A stretch of DNA of 64,000 nt from CAZDUZ01 sp964508755 (lineage in GTDB: Bacteria > Patescibacteriota > Dojkabacteria > SC72 > JAFGCJ01): contig CAZDUZ010000001.1 in assembly GCA_964508755.1 (NCBI GenBank), positions 19,598 through 83,597 of the forward strand, in the 5' to 3' direction. Shown here piece after piece: positions 17,169 through 25,297 of the stretch (positions are counted from its first letter, which is position 1; the number at the start of each line of letters is the position of its first letter). A program made the translations under genes and the position numbers. The notes under the pieces are model-generated. The model saw only the letters and a list, made by a program, of their open reading frames with translations. It was not told the DNA's origin and did no database searches.

Positions 17169-18239
17169 ATGCGTGGTTTTCTTCGTTGGTCTACAATTAT
17201 TCCGATGTATTTAATCATATTTGCTTTTGCTACCTTGATTTCTTGGTCATATGTGTCAACGGGGACAAGTATCTTTGAGGTTGTAGATTATACGATCTCC
17301 TCGCTAAATCCAAATGAGGACGTTTCGGTTGTTCGTTCTGGCATGAATGAAGATGAACAACAGGTTCTTGGAAGTACGGTCGCTTTTCCCTTGAATACGG
17401 AATTACCTAGTTATACTCCGTCTGAGCTCTTTATCATCTCTAATGGACGAACGGTTGTCATTCCTTCAGGTACGGTATCTCAATTGATTCGGAGTGACTG
17501 TAGTGCGTCAGAAGGGTCTTGTTTGAAGGTACTTCCCTGTGTTGATGTCGATGCAGTAAGTGCATATGTTGCTACCACGTTACTTGGAATTCTCGATAGC
17601 GCTCAGCAAAAGCTAGTTGCACAAAATGAATATGGCAGTTTTTCTTATATTGCAGATGATTATCAGATAAACCGAAAGTTACTTATCTTTGATATTGTTA
17701 CCGAATTGACCCTTCAAATAGAGGAATTTCATCGTAGCGTTTGTGTAGATGCAGAAGCATCTCTGGAAGACATTCCTATAAAAAGCAAACCGTTGGAAAT
17801 AAATGTAAGATCCATGATTTCAGCTGGAACTGATGGTACATATGCACCTCACTACCTAGAGATTGATGATTCACAGCAAATGCTTTACGTGTGGAAGAAT
17901 GGTCACATTTCTAAGGCATACCGTGTTTCAGGATTCTATGATGAATATGCAGTCTCTGGAGTATTTAACATCAAGAATAAAGCAAAAAATGCCTGGTCTC
18001 CCATTGCTGAAAAATGGATGCCATGGTGGATGGCTTTTTACTATGATGGACGACAAGATGCTTGGCTTGGGATTCACGAGCTGGTGTATTGGACTGATAG
18101 CAATGGGGTGTATCATGAAGAAAGCTCTGACAGCATAGGAAAAAAGAAAAGTGGAGGGTGTGTTCGGCTTGATCGAGGACTGGCACAGGAATTGTATGAC
18201 GATACTCCGGTAGGCACACCTGTGCTCATTCATCCTTGA
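17169..18239 (+). CDS. L,D-transpeptidase (YkuD domain), membrane-anchored
   Basis: 356 aa. It has an N-terminal signal-anchor (residues 8-30), a middle region of about 190 residues with paired cysteines, and a C-terminal YkuD domain. The domain starts at LEIDDSQQMLYVWKNG, contains WLGIHE (catalytic His region) and ends with KSGGCVRL, with nucleophile Cys near residue 331. It forms 3-3 cross-links in peptidoglycan or attaches proteins to it, outside the membrane. A TGg-TAGTAT element ends 5 nt before the ATG, suggesting a leaderless mRNA. Together with PBP2 and MreBCD it indicates a true peptidoglycan wall. Confidence 0.92.
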   Translation: MRGFLRWSTIIPMYLIIFAFATLISWSYVSTGTSIFEVVDYTISSLNPNEDVSVVRSGMNEDEQQVLGSTVAFPLNTELPSYTPSELFIISNGRTVVIPSGTVSQLIRSDCSASEGSCLKVLPCVDVDAVSAYVATTLLGILDSAQQKLVAQNEYGSFSYIADDYQINRKLLIFDIVTELTLQIEEFHRSVCVDAEASLEDIPIKSKPLEINVRSMISAGTDGTYAPHYLEIDDSQQMLYVWKNGHISKAYRVSGFYDEYAVSGVFNIKNKAKNAWSPIAEKWMPWWMAFYYDGRQDAWLGIHELVYWTDSNGVYHEESSDSIGKKKSGGCVRLDRGLAQELYDDTPVGTPVLIHP

Positions 18240-18385
18240 AACGGGTGATTATCGATTAGAATGCAAAAGTTTAGTACCTGAATTACTATGTGAGTGTAAA
18301 TACTGTTAATGATTCTCTAAGTCTTAATGTATAGTGTACAATACTGCAGATCGTACACTCGATCATGGGTGATCGTTAGAATTTT

Positions 18386-18459
18386 CGGGGTATAGCTCAG
18401 TTGGCTAGAGCGCGCGTTTCGGGTACGCGAGGTCGCCAGTTCAAGTCTGGCTACCCCGA
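18386..18459 (+). tRNA. tRNA-Pro (CGG)
   Basis: Acceptor CGGGGTA/TACCCCG (C1-G72, characteristic of bacterial tRNA-Pro), anticodon stem CGCGT/ACGCG with loop TTCGGGT (anticodon CGG), T-arm GCCAG/CTGGC. Discriminator A. A TACAAT -10-like element lies near 18334. Confidence 0.95.
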
Positions 18460-19774
18460 TAGGTTCATACAAAGCATTCGTCTCTTCCTTCTAATTTCTT
18501 CCTTACATGTAATTATTAGACACTTGCTGTTTGGTGGGTGAATTACAATAATGTCGTTTTGGAGGGTTTATGTCAGCGTTCTGGCAGTGGTAGTGGTCGC
18601 ATGCTATGTTAAGTGTTTATCCTCATTAATGCAAAGCTTGTTAAAGAATGAGTGGAAATGATTTATTGATGCAGTGTAGGGAGTTGCGTTCTCTCGTGTT
18701 TGAGGTGGGGCAAATTTTGTATTTCTGTTTGAGGTTTCGGGTGTTGAGTAGGATAAGAGGATGTGGATGGCCTTTGAAAAAAATAGATCTGTAGAATAGG
18801 TGTCCTACTATAGGTTTTATTCTTACGGATCACGCTCCTTGGGAAGTATATATTCTTGTTCTCAATGTCAGATGATGATGGAAGAAAGAGTCATCGTTTC
18901 ATTTGAATCACGAAATGATTTCCCGACGGGTGGCAGGTCGAAGAGATGAGCTTGTATAGTTTTGAACTCAGAATTCTGTCATCGCTCCATCGAGAGTGAT
19001 TATTTTTTAGTGGAGGTCATGATTTGAGGTAAAACGGGTAACTTACTCTTGAGATTGCAAGATGTTGTGTTCGGTGATGGGTAAGACCCAGGGGACGTCT
19101 GGAAGATTTGTTTACGGCGGTGGAGGTAATAGAGCTTGTATTTTTACAGAGGAATGTGTCTTCAACGTTCTACGATGTTGTGGGTTACTTTCGTCTTAAT
19201 TGCTCATCTTGCGATTGGTATGGTTGGCTTACTGTGTGGTGAAGGTTTACCTTCATAAGTATAAATTCTAGATTTGAGTTGAGACCTATAGGGTGTGGGT
19301 GGGAAAACGGCTTACGTCACTTTGTTCATATTCTATGATTTCTTTACATTAAAACAATAATTGTTAGTTTGACGGGTGGGGTGGGTGATGGGTTTTATGA
19401 AGTGACGTTATAAGGTTCTAATAAAACCATTCATTAGAAGGGATTGTTTTGATGGATATTGAAAATAGTAATCGGTCTCGCTCCGATAGAAACACTACAG
19501 GTCCGTGTTCAGGGCTCACGACTTTACGTACGACTGTCTGTAATTAAGTAGGGGTGCTGTAATAAGAATTGTGGTGGGTAAAAAATGTAAACGATATTGT
19601 GTTTTTTGTCAGAAAATTAGTGAGAATGGTCAAACGAATTGAAAAGTGATTTATAGAAGATGATGATGTGTAGAATAATAATATAGGTTTGAAATATGTG
19701 TGAAGAATTCTATTATTTTCTGTTCATTTCTATAGGTGGTTGCTTAACGGAGTAAGAATCTTTACAATGGAATT
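18460..19774. other. 1.3-kb gene-free, G/T-rich region
   Basis: No credible coding frame is found on either strand. The plus strand is strongly G over C and T-rich (many GGTGGG, GTGGGTG and TTTG runs). An inverted repeat ACGTCACTT (19314-19322) / AAGTGACGT (19400-19408) encloses AACAATAATTGTT. No signature of RNase P RNA, tmRNA or SRP RNA was found. It could be a decayed gene, an untranslated RNA or a structural chromosomal site. Confidence 0.6.
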
Positions 19775-21130
19775 ATGTCAAATGGAATGGATCAGGCAGA
19801 GCAGACAAATCAATTAGCGGAAGTACTTTTTCTTCTTCGCAAACTTGAGGGTGCTCGCTTGCCTGCAGGTCTTCGTGAAAAGATTGATGTCATGCTCAAG
19901 AGACTTCGTAGAATGGCCCGACAGGGAATTTCTGCAGGTGAGTACGAAGCGGTAGCAAAATATATCGACTGGTGTATGAATGTTCCGTGGGGAAGATATG
20001 TACAGGACAATCTCGACTTAAATAACGCAAAACAAGTCATGGATATGCATCACTATAGCCATGACAATATTAAGTCGGTCATTTTGGAGTTTTTAGCAAT
20101 ACTTAAGCGAAAAACCGAGCTTGGTGAAAGCGAGTACAGCTCTCCTGTCCTTGCTTTTGTAGGTGTGCAAGGTTCTGGTAAGACCACGTTAGCTCGAGCA
20201 ATTGCGGAGGCTCTTGGAAGGCCATTTTTCAGAATTTCACTTGGTGCGATAGGACATTCTAGCGAGTTACGAGGTTCTCCATCCTCCGATTACTCTGGTC
20301 AACCCGGACAAATTATTCGATGTTTAGTTAATTCACAGTGTATGAATCCCGTTATACTACTGGATGAGTTTGACAAGGTGAGCGGAGAAGAGTCATTAAG
20401 GAAAGATTTCATGGCAATTATGCTTGAGATTCTTGATCCTCAACAAAACCGTACATTTAGGGACTGGTACCTTGATTATCCTGTCGATTTGTCAAAGATA
20501 CTTTTTATTGCTACTGCAAATCGTTTTACGACACTGAGCAGAGAATTGCTCGATCGTTTGGAAATTATTGAATTTAGCGATTATCCCATTGATATTAAAT
20601 ATCGGATAGCGAAAGATTATCTTTTTCCGTTAGTTTTAACGTACGCAGGTTTGAGACCAGAGGAGCTGGTAATTGATGATGAAGTCTGGCCAGACATTGT
20701 GAATCGTTTCGGCCAAGATCAAGGAGTACGAAGACTTGAAAGAAACCTCCAACGGGTAGCAAGGGTTGTCATAAAAGACATTATGACAGGGAAAACAGGT
20801 GCCGTACGAATTGATCGAAGCAACGTTAATCAATATCTTGAACAGGCATTGCCATCAATTGAGGCAATTCGCAATATCGATTATACCCTTGGTCCTGATC
20901 AGGGTATCGGTAGATCCATTAAAACTGCTTCTGTTGTCGATACAACCGGTGGTGTCGCGCACCTTACTGACAGTAATCCTGTCCCGAGTTCTATGGCATC
21001 TACGGACCAAACATCCGTTGTCGATTCTAGTGTACCGGTAACAGCAGTCGCAGATACTAGTACCCTCAGTACATTACCAGATCAAACTTCTGTTCAAGAT
21101 CAAGCAAATCAGCAACCTCAACCAATCTAA
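19775..21130 (+). CDS. Lon-type AAA+ ATPase lacking the protease domain
   Basis: 451 aa. Residues 1-110 resemble the helical region of Lon before its ATPase (CMNVPWG and MDMHHYSHDNIK). The AAA+ module follows: Walker A GVQGSGKT near 131, RISLGAIGHSSELRGS, Walker B PVILLDEFDKV near 194, EILDPQQNRTFRDWYL, IATANRF and the arginine finger LLDRLEIIEF. The small lid domain GVRRLERNLQRVAR is present. The chain then ends in a Ser/Thr/Asp/Gln tail of about 80 residues, where Lon would have its Ser-Lys protease domain. The N-terminal LON substrate domain is also absent. It may be an unfoldase or remodelling ATPase rather than a protease. Confidence 0.88.
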   Translation: MSNGMDQAEQTNQLAEVLFLLRKLEGARLPAGLREKIDVMLKRLRRMARQGISAGEYEAVAKYIDWCMNVPWGRYVQDNLDLNNAKQVMDMHHYSHDNIKSVILEFLAILKRKTELGESEYSSPVLAFVGVQGSGKTTLARAIAEALGRPFFRISLGAIGHSSELRGSPSSDYSGQPGQIIRCLVNSQCMNPVILLDEFDKVSGEESLRKDFMAIMLEILDPQQNRTFRDWYLDYPVDLSKILFIATANRFTTLSRELLDRLEIIEFSDYPIDIKYRIAKDYLFPLVLTYAGLRPEELVIDDEVWPDIVNRFGQDQGVRRLERNLQRVARVVIKDIMTGKTGAVRIDRSNVNQYLEQALPSIEAIRNIDYTLGPDQGIGRSIKTASVVDTTGGVAHLTDSNPVPSSMASTDQTSVVDSSVPVTAVADTSTLSTLPDQTSVQDQANQQPQPI

Positions 21131-21194
21131 TGGCCTTAAGCAAACCAGCAACCTCAACAAATCTAACGGCCTTAAGCAAATCAGCAACCTCAAG
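21105..21194 (+). repeat. 36-bp tandem repeat across the Lon-like stop codon
   Basis: Units at 21105-21140 and 21141-21176 plus a partial third at 21177-21194, each starting CAAAYCAGCAACCTCAA. The unit is 12 codons long. The stop TAA of the Lon-like gene lies in the first unit, so the Gln/Pro-rich tail motif ANQQPQ recurs after the stop. Confidence 0.85.
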
Positions 21195-21248
21195 TTCTTC
21201 CCTTGTAGCATTGCAATCGTTAACGGTATCCCCGAGGAGAGTTGATTT

Positions 21249-21257
21249 TGCTATAAT
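21249..21257 (+). promoter_or_regulatory. extended -10 promoter, leaderless acpS
   Basis: TGc-TATAAT (hexamer 21252-21257) ends 6 nt before the GTG at 21264. Confidence 0.75.
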
Positions 21258-21263
21258 CCGTCT

Positions 21264-21602
21264 GTGAATATTGTAACTGGTATTGATATAGTGGATATTG
21301 CTGAGTTTCAAGCTCAACTCGATCGAGGTGGAGAACGCATGGTAAAGAGATGTTTTTTCGATTCAGAACGTGATAATGCTTCTATTGAGCGCCTTGCCGG
21401 GACATTTGCAGCGAAGGAAGCTGTCATCAAAGCATTATCCTTAGGCCATTCTTCGTGGAAAAAGGTTATGGTTAAACATGCGCCTGACGGAAGACCAATT
21501 ATTCAGTTGTTAGATGTGCAATGCTTGATAATATCATCGGATGTATCTATCACTCATACTGATTCCGTTGCCGCAGCTCAATTTGTTGCAATTCTTTCAT
21601 GA
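21264..21602 (+). CDS. acpS: holo-[acyl-carrier-protein] synthase
   Basis: 112 aa, slightly short for AcpS. It has the N-terminal GIDIVDIAEF metal-binding motif and the FAAKEAVIKAL helix, then the C-terminal SITHTDSVAAAQFVAI strand. It transfers 4'-phosphopantetheine from CoA to the serine of an acyl carrier protein. The start is GTG 21264, placed exactly 6 nt after a TGc-TATAAT promoter. The stop overlaps the next gene (ATGA, 21599-21602), and that gene encodes an ACP domain, an obvious substrate. Confidence 0.92.
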   Translation: MNIVTGIDIVDIAEFQAQLDRGGERMVKRCFFDSERDNASIERLAGTFAAKEAVIKALSLGHSSWKKVMVKHAPDGRPIIQLLDVQCLIISSDVSITHTDSVAAAQFVAILS

Positions 21603-24124
21603 AACGAATGAGTCCTTTCAACAATCTTTCAGAGTACATTTCTTCATGTGCTTCTTCATTCCCTGACAATACTGTCATGCAGATTCGTCGTGGTTTCACG
21701 ACAGAAAAGTACTCTTATAAAGAGCTTGACCGTTTGATGAGGCAATGTGCTTCATATTTATATAAGACTGGTCTGAGGAAAGGTGACTGTGTATTGATAT
21801 GGGGTCCAAATATGCCAGAGTGGGTAGTGGCGTTATTGGGAGTTCTATCAATTGGTGCCGTTTCGGTGCCTGTCAGTATGCATGCCACCCCTGAAACGGT
21901 TGATGAATATCTCCGACAAACCAATGCGAAATTTCTTCTTCGCTCACGATTTGTAAATGATCGTAAGCGACGTGGCGTCACCGCAATTGATCTCGAAGAC
22001 GTTATAACATCCTCACGAAAGTATGAGGAGATGAAGCTGCCGAAGATTAAACCTGATGATGTAGCTGAAATAATGTATACCTCCGGGACCACGGGAGATC
22101 CTTCCGGGGTAGTGCTGAGCCACGGAAATATTCTTGAAGGACTTGAAGGTCTTCGTCTTTTGGTACCTCCTTCCTCTGAATTTCGTTTGCTTTCAATACT
22201 TCCGTTAAGTCACGCTCTGGAACAGCTTCTTGGATTTTTCACTCTCATACGCTTTGGGGCAACGGTTTACTATGTACCCCGAATAAATCCTGTTGTGATT
22301 GTGCGCTCTCTTAACCGCTACAAAATAACTCATCTCATCGTTGTGCCTGAATTGATCAAGGTGATGTGGAATTCCATTGAACTTCAGGCTCAGCAAAAAG
22401 GAGCTCTCTTAAAGCTGCAAAAAGCATTGAAAATAGCTCCGCATCTCCCAATGTCTCTTCGTCGAGTATTGTTTAAGGATGTTCATAAAGCTTTTGGTGG
22501 AAAGCTAAAGCTTCTTGCCTGTGCAGGAGCTCCACTCGATGTATGGGTAGGGGAGAATTGGGAAAAAATAGGTGTCGTAGTGCTTGAAGGATATGGCTTA
22601 ACAGAGACAAGTGCTGCTTTGACGGCGAATCAAATACATGCAAGAAAAATAGGATCCGTAGGAAAGCTTTTACCTGGAGTTGAAGTAAGATTTTCAAAGG
22701 ATGGTGAGGTCCTCACTCGGGGTTTGAATGTCACGAAGGGATACTACAAAAATGCAAAGAAGACTAAAGAATCATTTACCTCAGAGGGTTTCTTTAAAAC
22801 GGGAGATGTCGGATATGTAGGTAAGGATGGATTCGTGTATTTAACCGGTAGAAAAAAATTCAAGATTGTTATACCGACAGGAGAAAAAGTATATCCTGAA
22901 GATGTTGAGCGTTCTTTAAATGATCACCCTGCAGTAAAAGAAAGTTGTGTTATAGGTATTAAAAAGGATCGTGGTGAGATTGTGCATGCGGTGCTCATCC
23001 TGAAGCGAGATATTGATCCTGCAACAGTTATTGCTCAGGTAAATTCTCAGCTTGAGTCTCATCAAACAATTCTTGAGTGGAGCTTGTGGAAAGACGATGA
23101 TTTTCCCCGTACTCGGTCACTAAAAAAAGATAGAAACAGAGTAAAAGAGTATGTGATGGGTACTATTACTTCATCAAGCAGCGACCTACCGCAAGATAGT
23201 AAAGCCACTACCTCCCAACGTGATCCACTAAAGGATATTATCTCTGCTGTTTTTAGTGTTGACGCTCATTCTATAACTGAAAATACCTCTTTAGTGTTTG
23301 ATCTTCATATGGATTCATTACGCCGGATTGCCTTAGTTTCCCTTATTGAAGATGAATTTGGAGTGGTTGTGTCTGAACAAGATCTTGTAGAATCTACAAA
23401 AGTGGAAAATGTCCGAATCCTCATTAAGGAAGGGAAGAAATCGGTTGAAAGTAAAGCGATTCCTTCTTGGCCAACTGCTCCTTTCACCGTAATTATAAGA
23501 GATTTGATTCGGACATTTCTCTTTTTTCCGATTTCAAGACTCACCCTTGCCCGTATAGAAATTGTGAACAAAGAAGTGGTAAAAAATATGAAAGGACCAT
23601 CAATTATTGCTTTTAATCATGTCGGACATTTAGAGCCACTAATGATTATGGTCTCGCTTCGCCGTGCGATTCAGAAAAAACTGTTTACGCTTGCAGATGC
23701 AGATGGATTCTATCTCTGGATTCGTCGTTTCTTTTTATACTTCTTTGCAGGTGCATTTCCAGTAGAGAAGCATGGTGGGCCTGTTCGTCAGACGCTTGAA
23801 TTGGCTGCTGACCTTTTGGAAGACGGGTGGAGCTTACTTATGTCACCCGAAGGAAATAGAAGTTCTGATGGAAATCTTTTAGAATTCAAACAGGGGACGG
23901 GTATGATTGCTGTTGAAACACGTGTACCTGTTTATCCTGTGAAAGTGAAAGGTTACCGCGAGGCACACGTAAGTCTAAAGAAGGGTATTTTTGACGTTTT
24001 TTTTGATTTCGCAAAGCCAGGTAAAAAAGTTACGCTTGTTTTCGGCGAGCCGATCGTTTTCGACCCCAATACTTCGCACGAACAGGCGACTGAGAAGATT
24101 CGTTCCGTGATTGAGAACTTGTAG
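21599..24124 (+). CDS. acyl-activating enzyme / ACP / PlsC-type acyltransferase fusion
   Basis: 841 aa with three domains. Residues 1-525 are an AMP-forming acyl-CoA/acyl-ACP synthetase: YTSGTTGDPSGVVLSHGN near 160, GYGLTETSAA, TGDVGYVGKDGFVYLTGR. Residues 535-620 are an acyl carrier protein with the phosphopantetheine serine in LHMDSLRR. Residues 635-841 are a PlsC-like acyltransferase with NHVGHLEP (the usual HX4D acid is Glu here) and SPEGNRSSDG. It likely activates exogenous fatty acids, holds them on its own ACP and esterifies them to a lysophospholipid or glycerophosphate, like E. coli Aas but with a built-in carrier. Coupled to acpS. Confidence 0.9.
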   Translation: MKRMSPFNNLSEYISSCASSFPDNTVMQIRRGFTTEKYSYKELDRLMRQCASYLYKTGLRKGDCVLIWGPNMPEWVVALLGVLSIGAVSVPVSMHATPETVDEYLRQTNAKFLLRSRFVNDRKRRGVTAIDLEDVITSSRKYEEMKLPKIKPDDVAEIMYTSGTTGDPSGVVLSHGNILEGLEGLRLLVPPSSEFRLLSILPLSHALEQLLGFFTLIRFGATVYYVPRINPVVIVRSLNRYKITHLIVVPELIKVMWNSIELQAQQKGALLKLQKALKIAPHLPMSLRRVLFKDVHKAFGGKLKLLACAGAPLDVWVGENWEKIGVVVLEGYGLTETSAALTANQIHARKIGSVGKLLPGVEVRFSKDGEVLTRGLNVTKGYYKNAKKTKESFTSEGFFKTGDVGYVGKDGFVYLTGRKKFKIVIPTGEKVYPEDVERSLNDHPAVKESCVIGIKKDRGEIVHAVLILKRDIDPATVIAQVNSQLESHQTILEWSLWKDDDFPRTRSLKKDRNRVKEYVMGTITSSSSDLPQDSKATTSQRDPLKDIISAVFSVDAHSITENTSLVFDLHMDSLRRIALVSLIEDEFGVVVSEQDLVESTKVENVRILIKEGKKSVESKAIPSWPTAPFTVIIRDLIRTFLFFPISRLTLARIEIVNKEVVKNMKGPSIIAFNHVGHLEPLMIMVSLRRAIQKKLFTLADADGFYLWIRRFFLYFFAGAFPVEKHGGPVRQTLELAADLLEDGWSLLMSPEGNRSSDGNLLEFKQGTGMIAVETRVPVYPVKVKGYREAHVSLKKGIFDVFFDFAKPGKKVTLVFGEPIVFDPNTSHEQATEKIRSVIENL

Positions 24125-24860
24125 TATCTGAGGGCGGGTAGGGCATTCCTATAAGAAATACGGTCTGTTTGTTACTGAGATCGGGGATGGATTGATCTTT
24201 TTTCCAATCTGAAACGAGTTTTGTAGTTATGAGTTGCTGATCGGTTGTGAGATTTACCGCAATGGTAACGGCAAGAAATGATGGAAGTGTTGCGATGATG
24301 TCACTGAGGAGATAATTATTCCTGTATGGTGTTTCGATAATAATATGAGTGACACCCGCTTGACTTACCGTTCTTCCTATAGCGTTAATTGCACCCTTCC
24401 TGCCTATGGGGTCAGCAGGCACGTATCCAATAAAGGTAAACTGTTGTGCATGCAATCCTGATGCCATGAGTGCTAGCATAATCGAAGACGGGCCTACCAG
24501 TGGTACGACAGTAATTCCGTTTAAATGAGCATGAAAAACATAGATACTTCCAGGGTCAGCGACAGCAGGACAACCAGCTTCGCTGAGCATTCCAATCGAT
24601 ACGCCCTTCTTTAATAGTGCAATCACCTCCTGAATCTCAATAGCACTTGGATTCTTTGTTAAGGGACGCATCTCTATCTTCTGAATAGGGACTGGTAGAG
24701 ATAATTGTTTTAGATAAGCGCGAGCTGTTTTGGCGTTTTCAACGAGATACTGTTCCAGTTTACCAATAACGTTTCTGGTTTCATCAGGAATTGATCCAAT
24801 TGGAGCGTTAATTCCTAATGGCACTGGAATGAGATATAAGGTTCCATTTTGAGTTGTCAT
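24030..24860 (-). CDS. RsmI-family SAM-dependent (tetrapyrrole-methylase fold) methyltransferase
   Basis: 276 aa. It has the RsmI/TP-methylase layout: GTLYLIPVPLG at the N-terminus, SEAGCPAVADPGS, the LVGPSSIMLALMASGL helix and IIETPYRNNYLL. This variant branch (VENAKTARAYLK) is the one annotated simply as SAM-dependent methyltransferase in many bacteria. RsmI itself methylates C1402 of 16S rRNA; activity for this branch is inferred. The basic C-terminal tail (RKRSARRKQA) fits RNA binding. ATG 24860 lies 6 nt after TATAAT, so the longer frame to 24893 is rejected. Its 3' end overlaps the convergent acyltransferase gene by 95 bp. Confidence 0.85.
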   Translation of the reverse strand: MTTQNGTLYLIPVPLGINAPIGSIPDETRNVIGKLEQYLVENAKTARAYLKQLSLPVPIQKIEMRPLTKNPSAIEIQEVIALLKKGVSIGMLSEAGCPAVADPGSIYVFHAHLNGITVVPLVGPSSIMLALMASGLHAQQFTFIGYVPADPIGRKGAINAIGRTVSQAGVTHIIIETPYRNNYLLSDIIATLPSFLAVTIAVNLTTDQQLITTKLVSDWKKDQSIPDLSNKQTVFLIGMPYPPSDTTSSQSRNESSQSPVRAKYWGRKRSARRKQA

Positions 24861-24866
24861 ATACAT

Positions 24867-24872
24867 ATTATA
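24867..24872 (-). promoter_or_regulatory. -10 promoter, leaderless methyltransferase gene
   Basis: TATAAT on the minus strand, 6 nt before ATG 24860. It is preceded by GGG rather than TGn. Confidence 0.7.
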
Positions 24873-24900
24873 CCCTATGAAAGATGTAAACACTGAAAAG

Positions 24901-24930
24901 GCAATGGTAGAAAAGGCAATGGTAGAAAAG
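24901..24930 (+). repeat. two 15-bp tandem repeats
   Basis: Two identical copies of GCAATGGTAGAAAAG between the methyltransferase promoter and tRNA-Arg(CCT). Short, possibly unstable; no function seen. Confidence 0.8.
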
Positions 24931-24993
24931 GCAGACTATTGTGTAATACGTAGGATAGATGACTGTTTTTTGGTAGAATAGGGCCTAGTTAAA

Positions 24994-25067
24994 GCACCTG
25001 TAGCTCAAAAGGACAGAGCAGCGCACTCCTAACGCGCAGGTTGCAGGTTCGATTCCTGCCAGGTGCG
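24994..25067 (+). tRNA. tRNA-Arg (CCT)
   Basis: Acceptor GCACCTG/CAGGTGC, anticodon loop CTCCTAA (anticodon CCT), T-arm GCAGG/CCTGC. Discriminator G. The innermost pair of the anticodon stem is an A-C mismatch. Confidence 0.93.
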
Positions 25068-25133
25068 TATGAAAGCTTTATTGTCGTCATGGGAAACATC
25101 TCTTACTAACCAATGGTTACGATAGAACCATGA

Positions 25134-25208
25134 GCTCCCGTAGTTCAATCGGATAGAACGTCGGTTTCCGAAACCGAAGGCTTACAGGTTCGAGTCCTGT
25201 CGGGAGCG
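25134..25208 (+). tRNA. tRNA-Arg (CCG)
   Basis: Acceptor GCTCCCG/CGGGAGC, anticodon stem TCGGT/ACCGA with loop TTCCGAA (anticodon CCG), T-arm ACAGG/CCTGT. Discriminator G. Fifth arginine isoacceptor of the window. Confidence 0.94.
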
Positions 25209-25297
25209 TATGGACAAAAAGTATAATTCTAAAACTTTTCTGCTCAATTTTTTACGCTTTTCCATTCTGCAGACGAGGATTGTCTGACTCCGATTTC

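Noticed and set aside
18460..19774. RNase P RNA, tmRNA or rRNA fragment in the gene desert
   Set aside because: None of the conserved core motifs (for example GAGGAAAGTCC of RNase P) could be found on either strand.
21066..21317. Minus-strand frame with repeated VADLLKAVRFVE-like units
   Set aside because: It is generated by the 36-bp tandem repeat (12 codons, so open on both strands), overlaps the acpS promoter and start, and has no promoter or ribosome-binding site.
24901..24930. CRISPR-like repeat
   Set aside because: Only two adjacent 15-bp copies without spacers; a simple tandem duplication.
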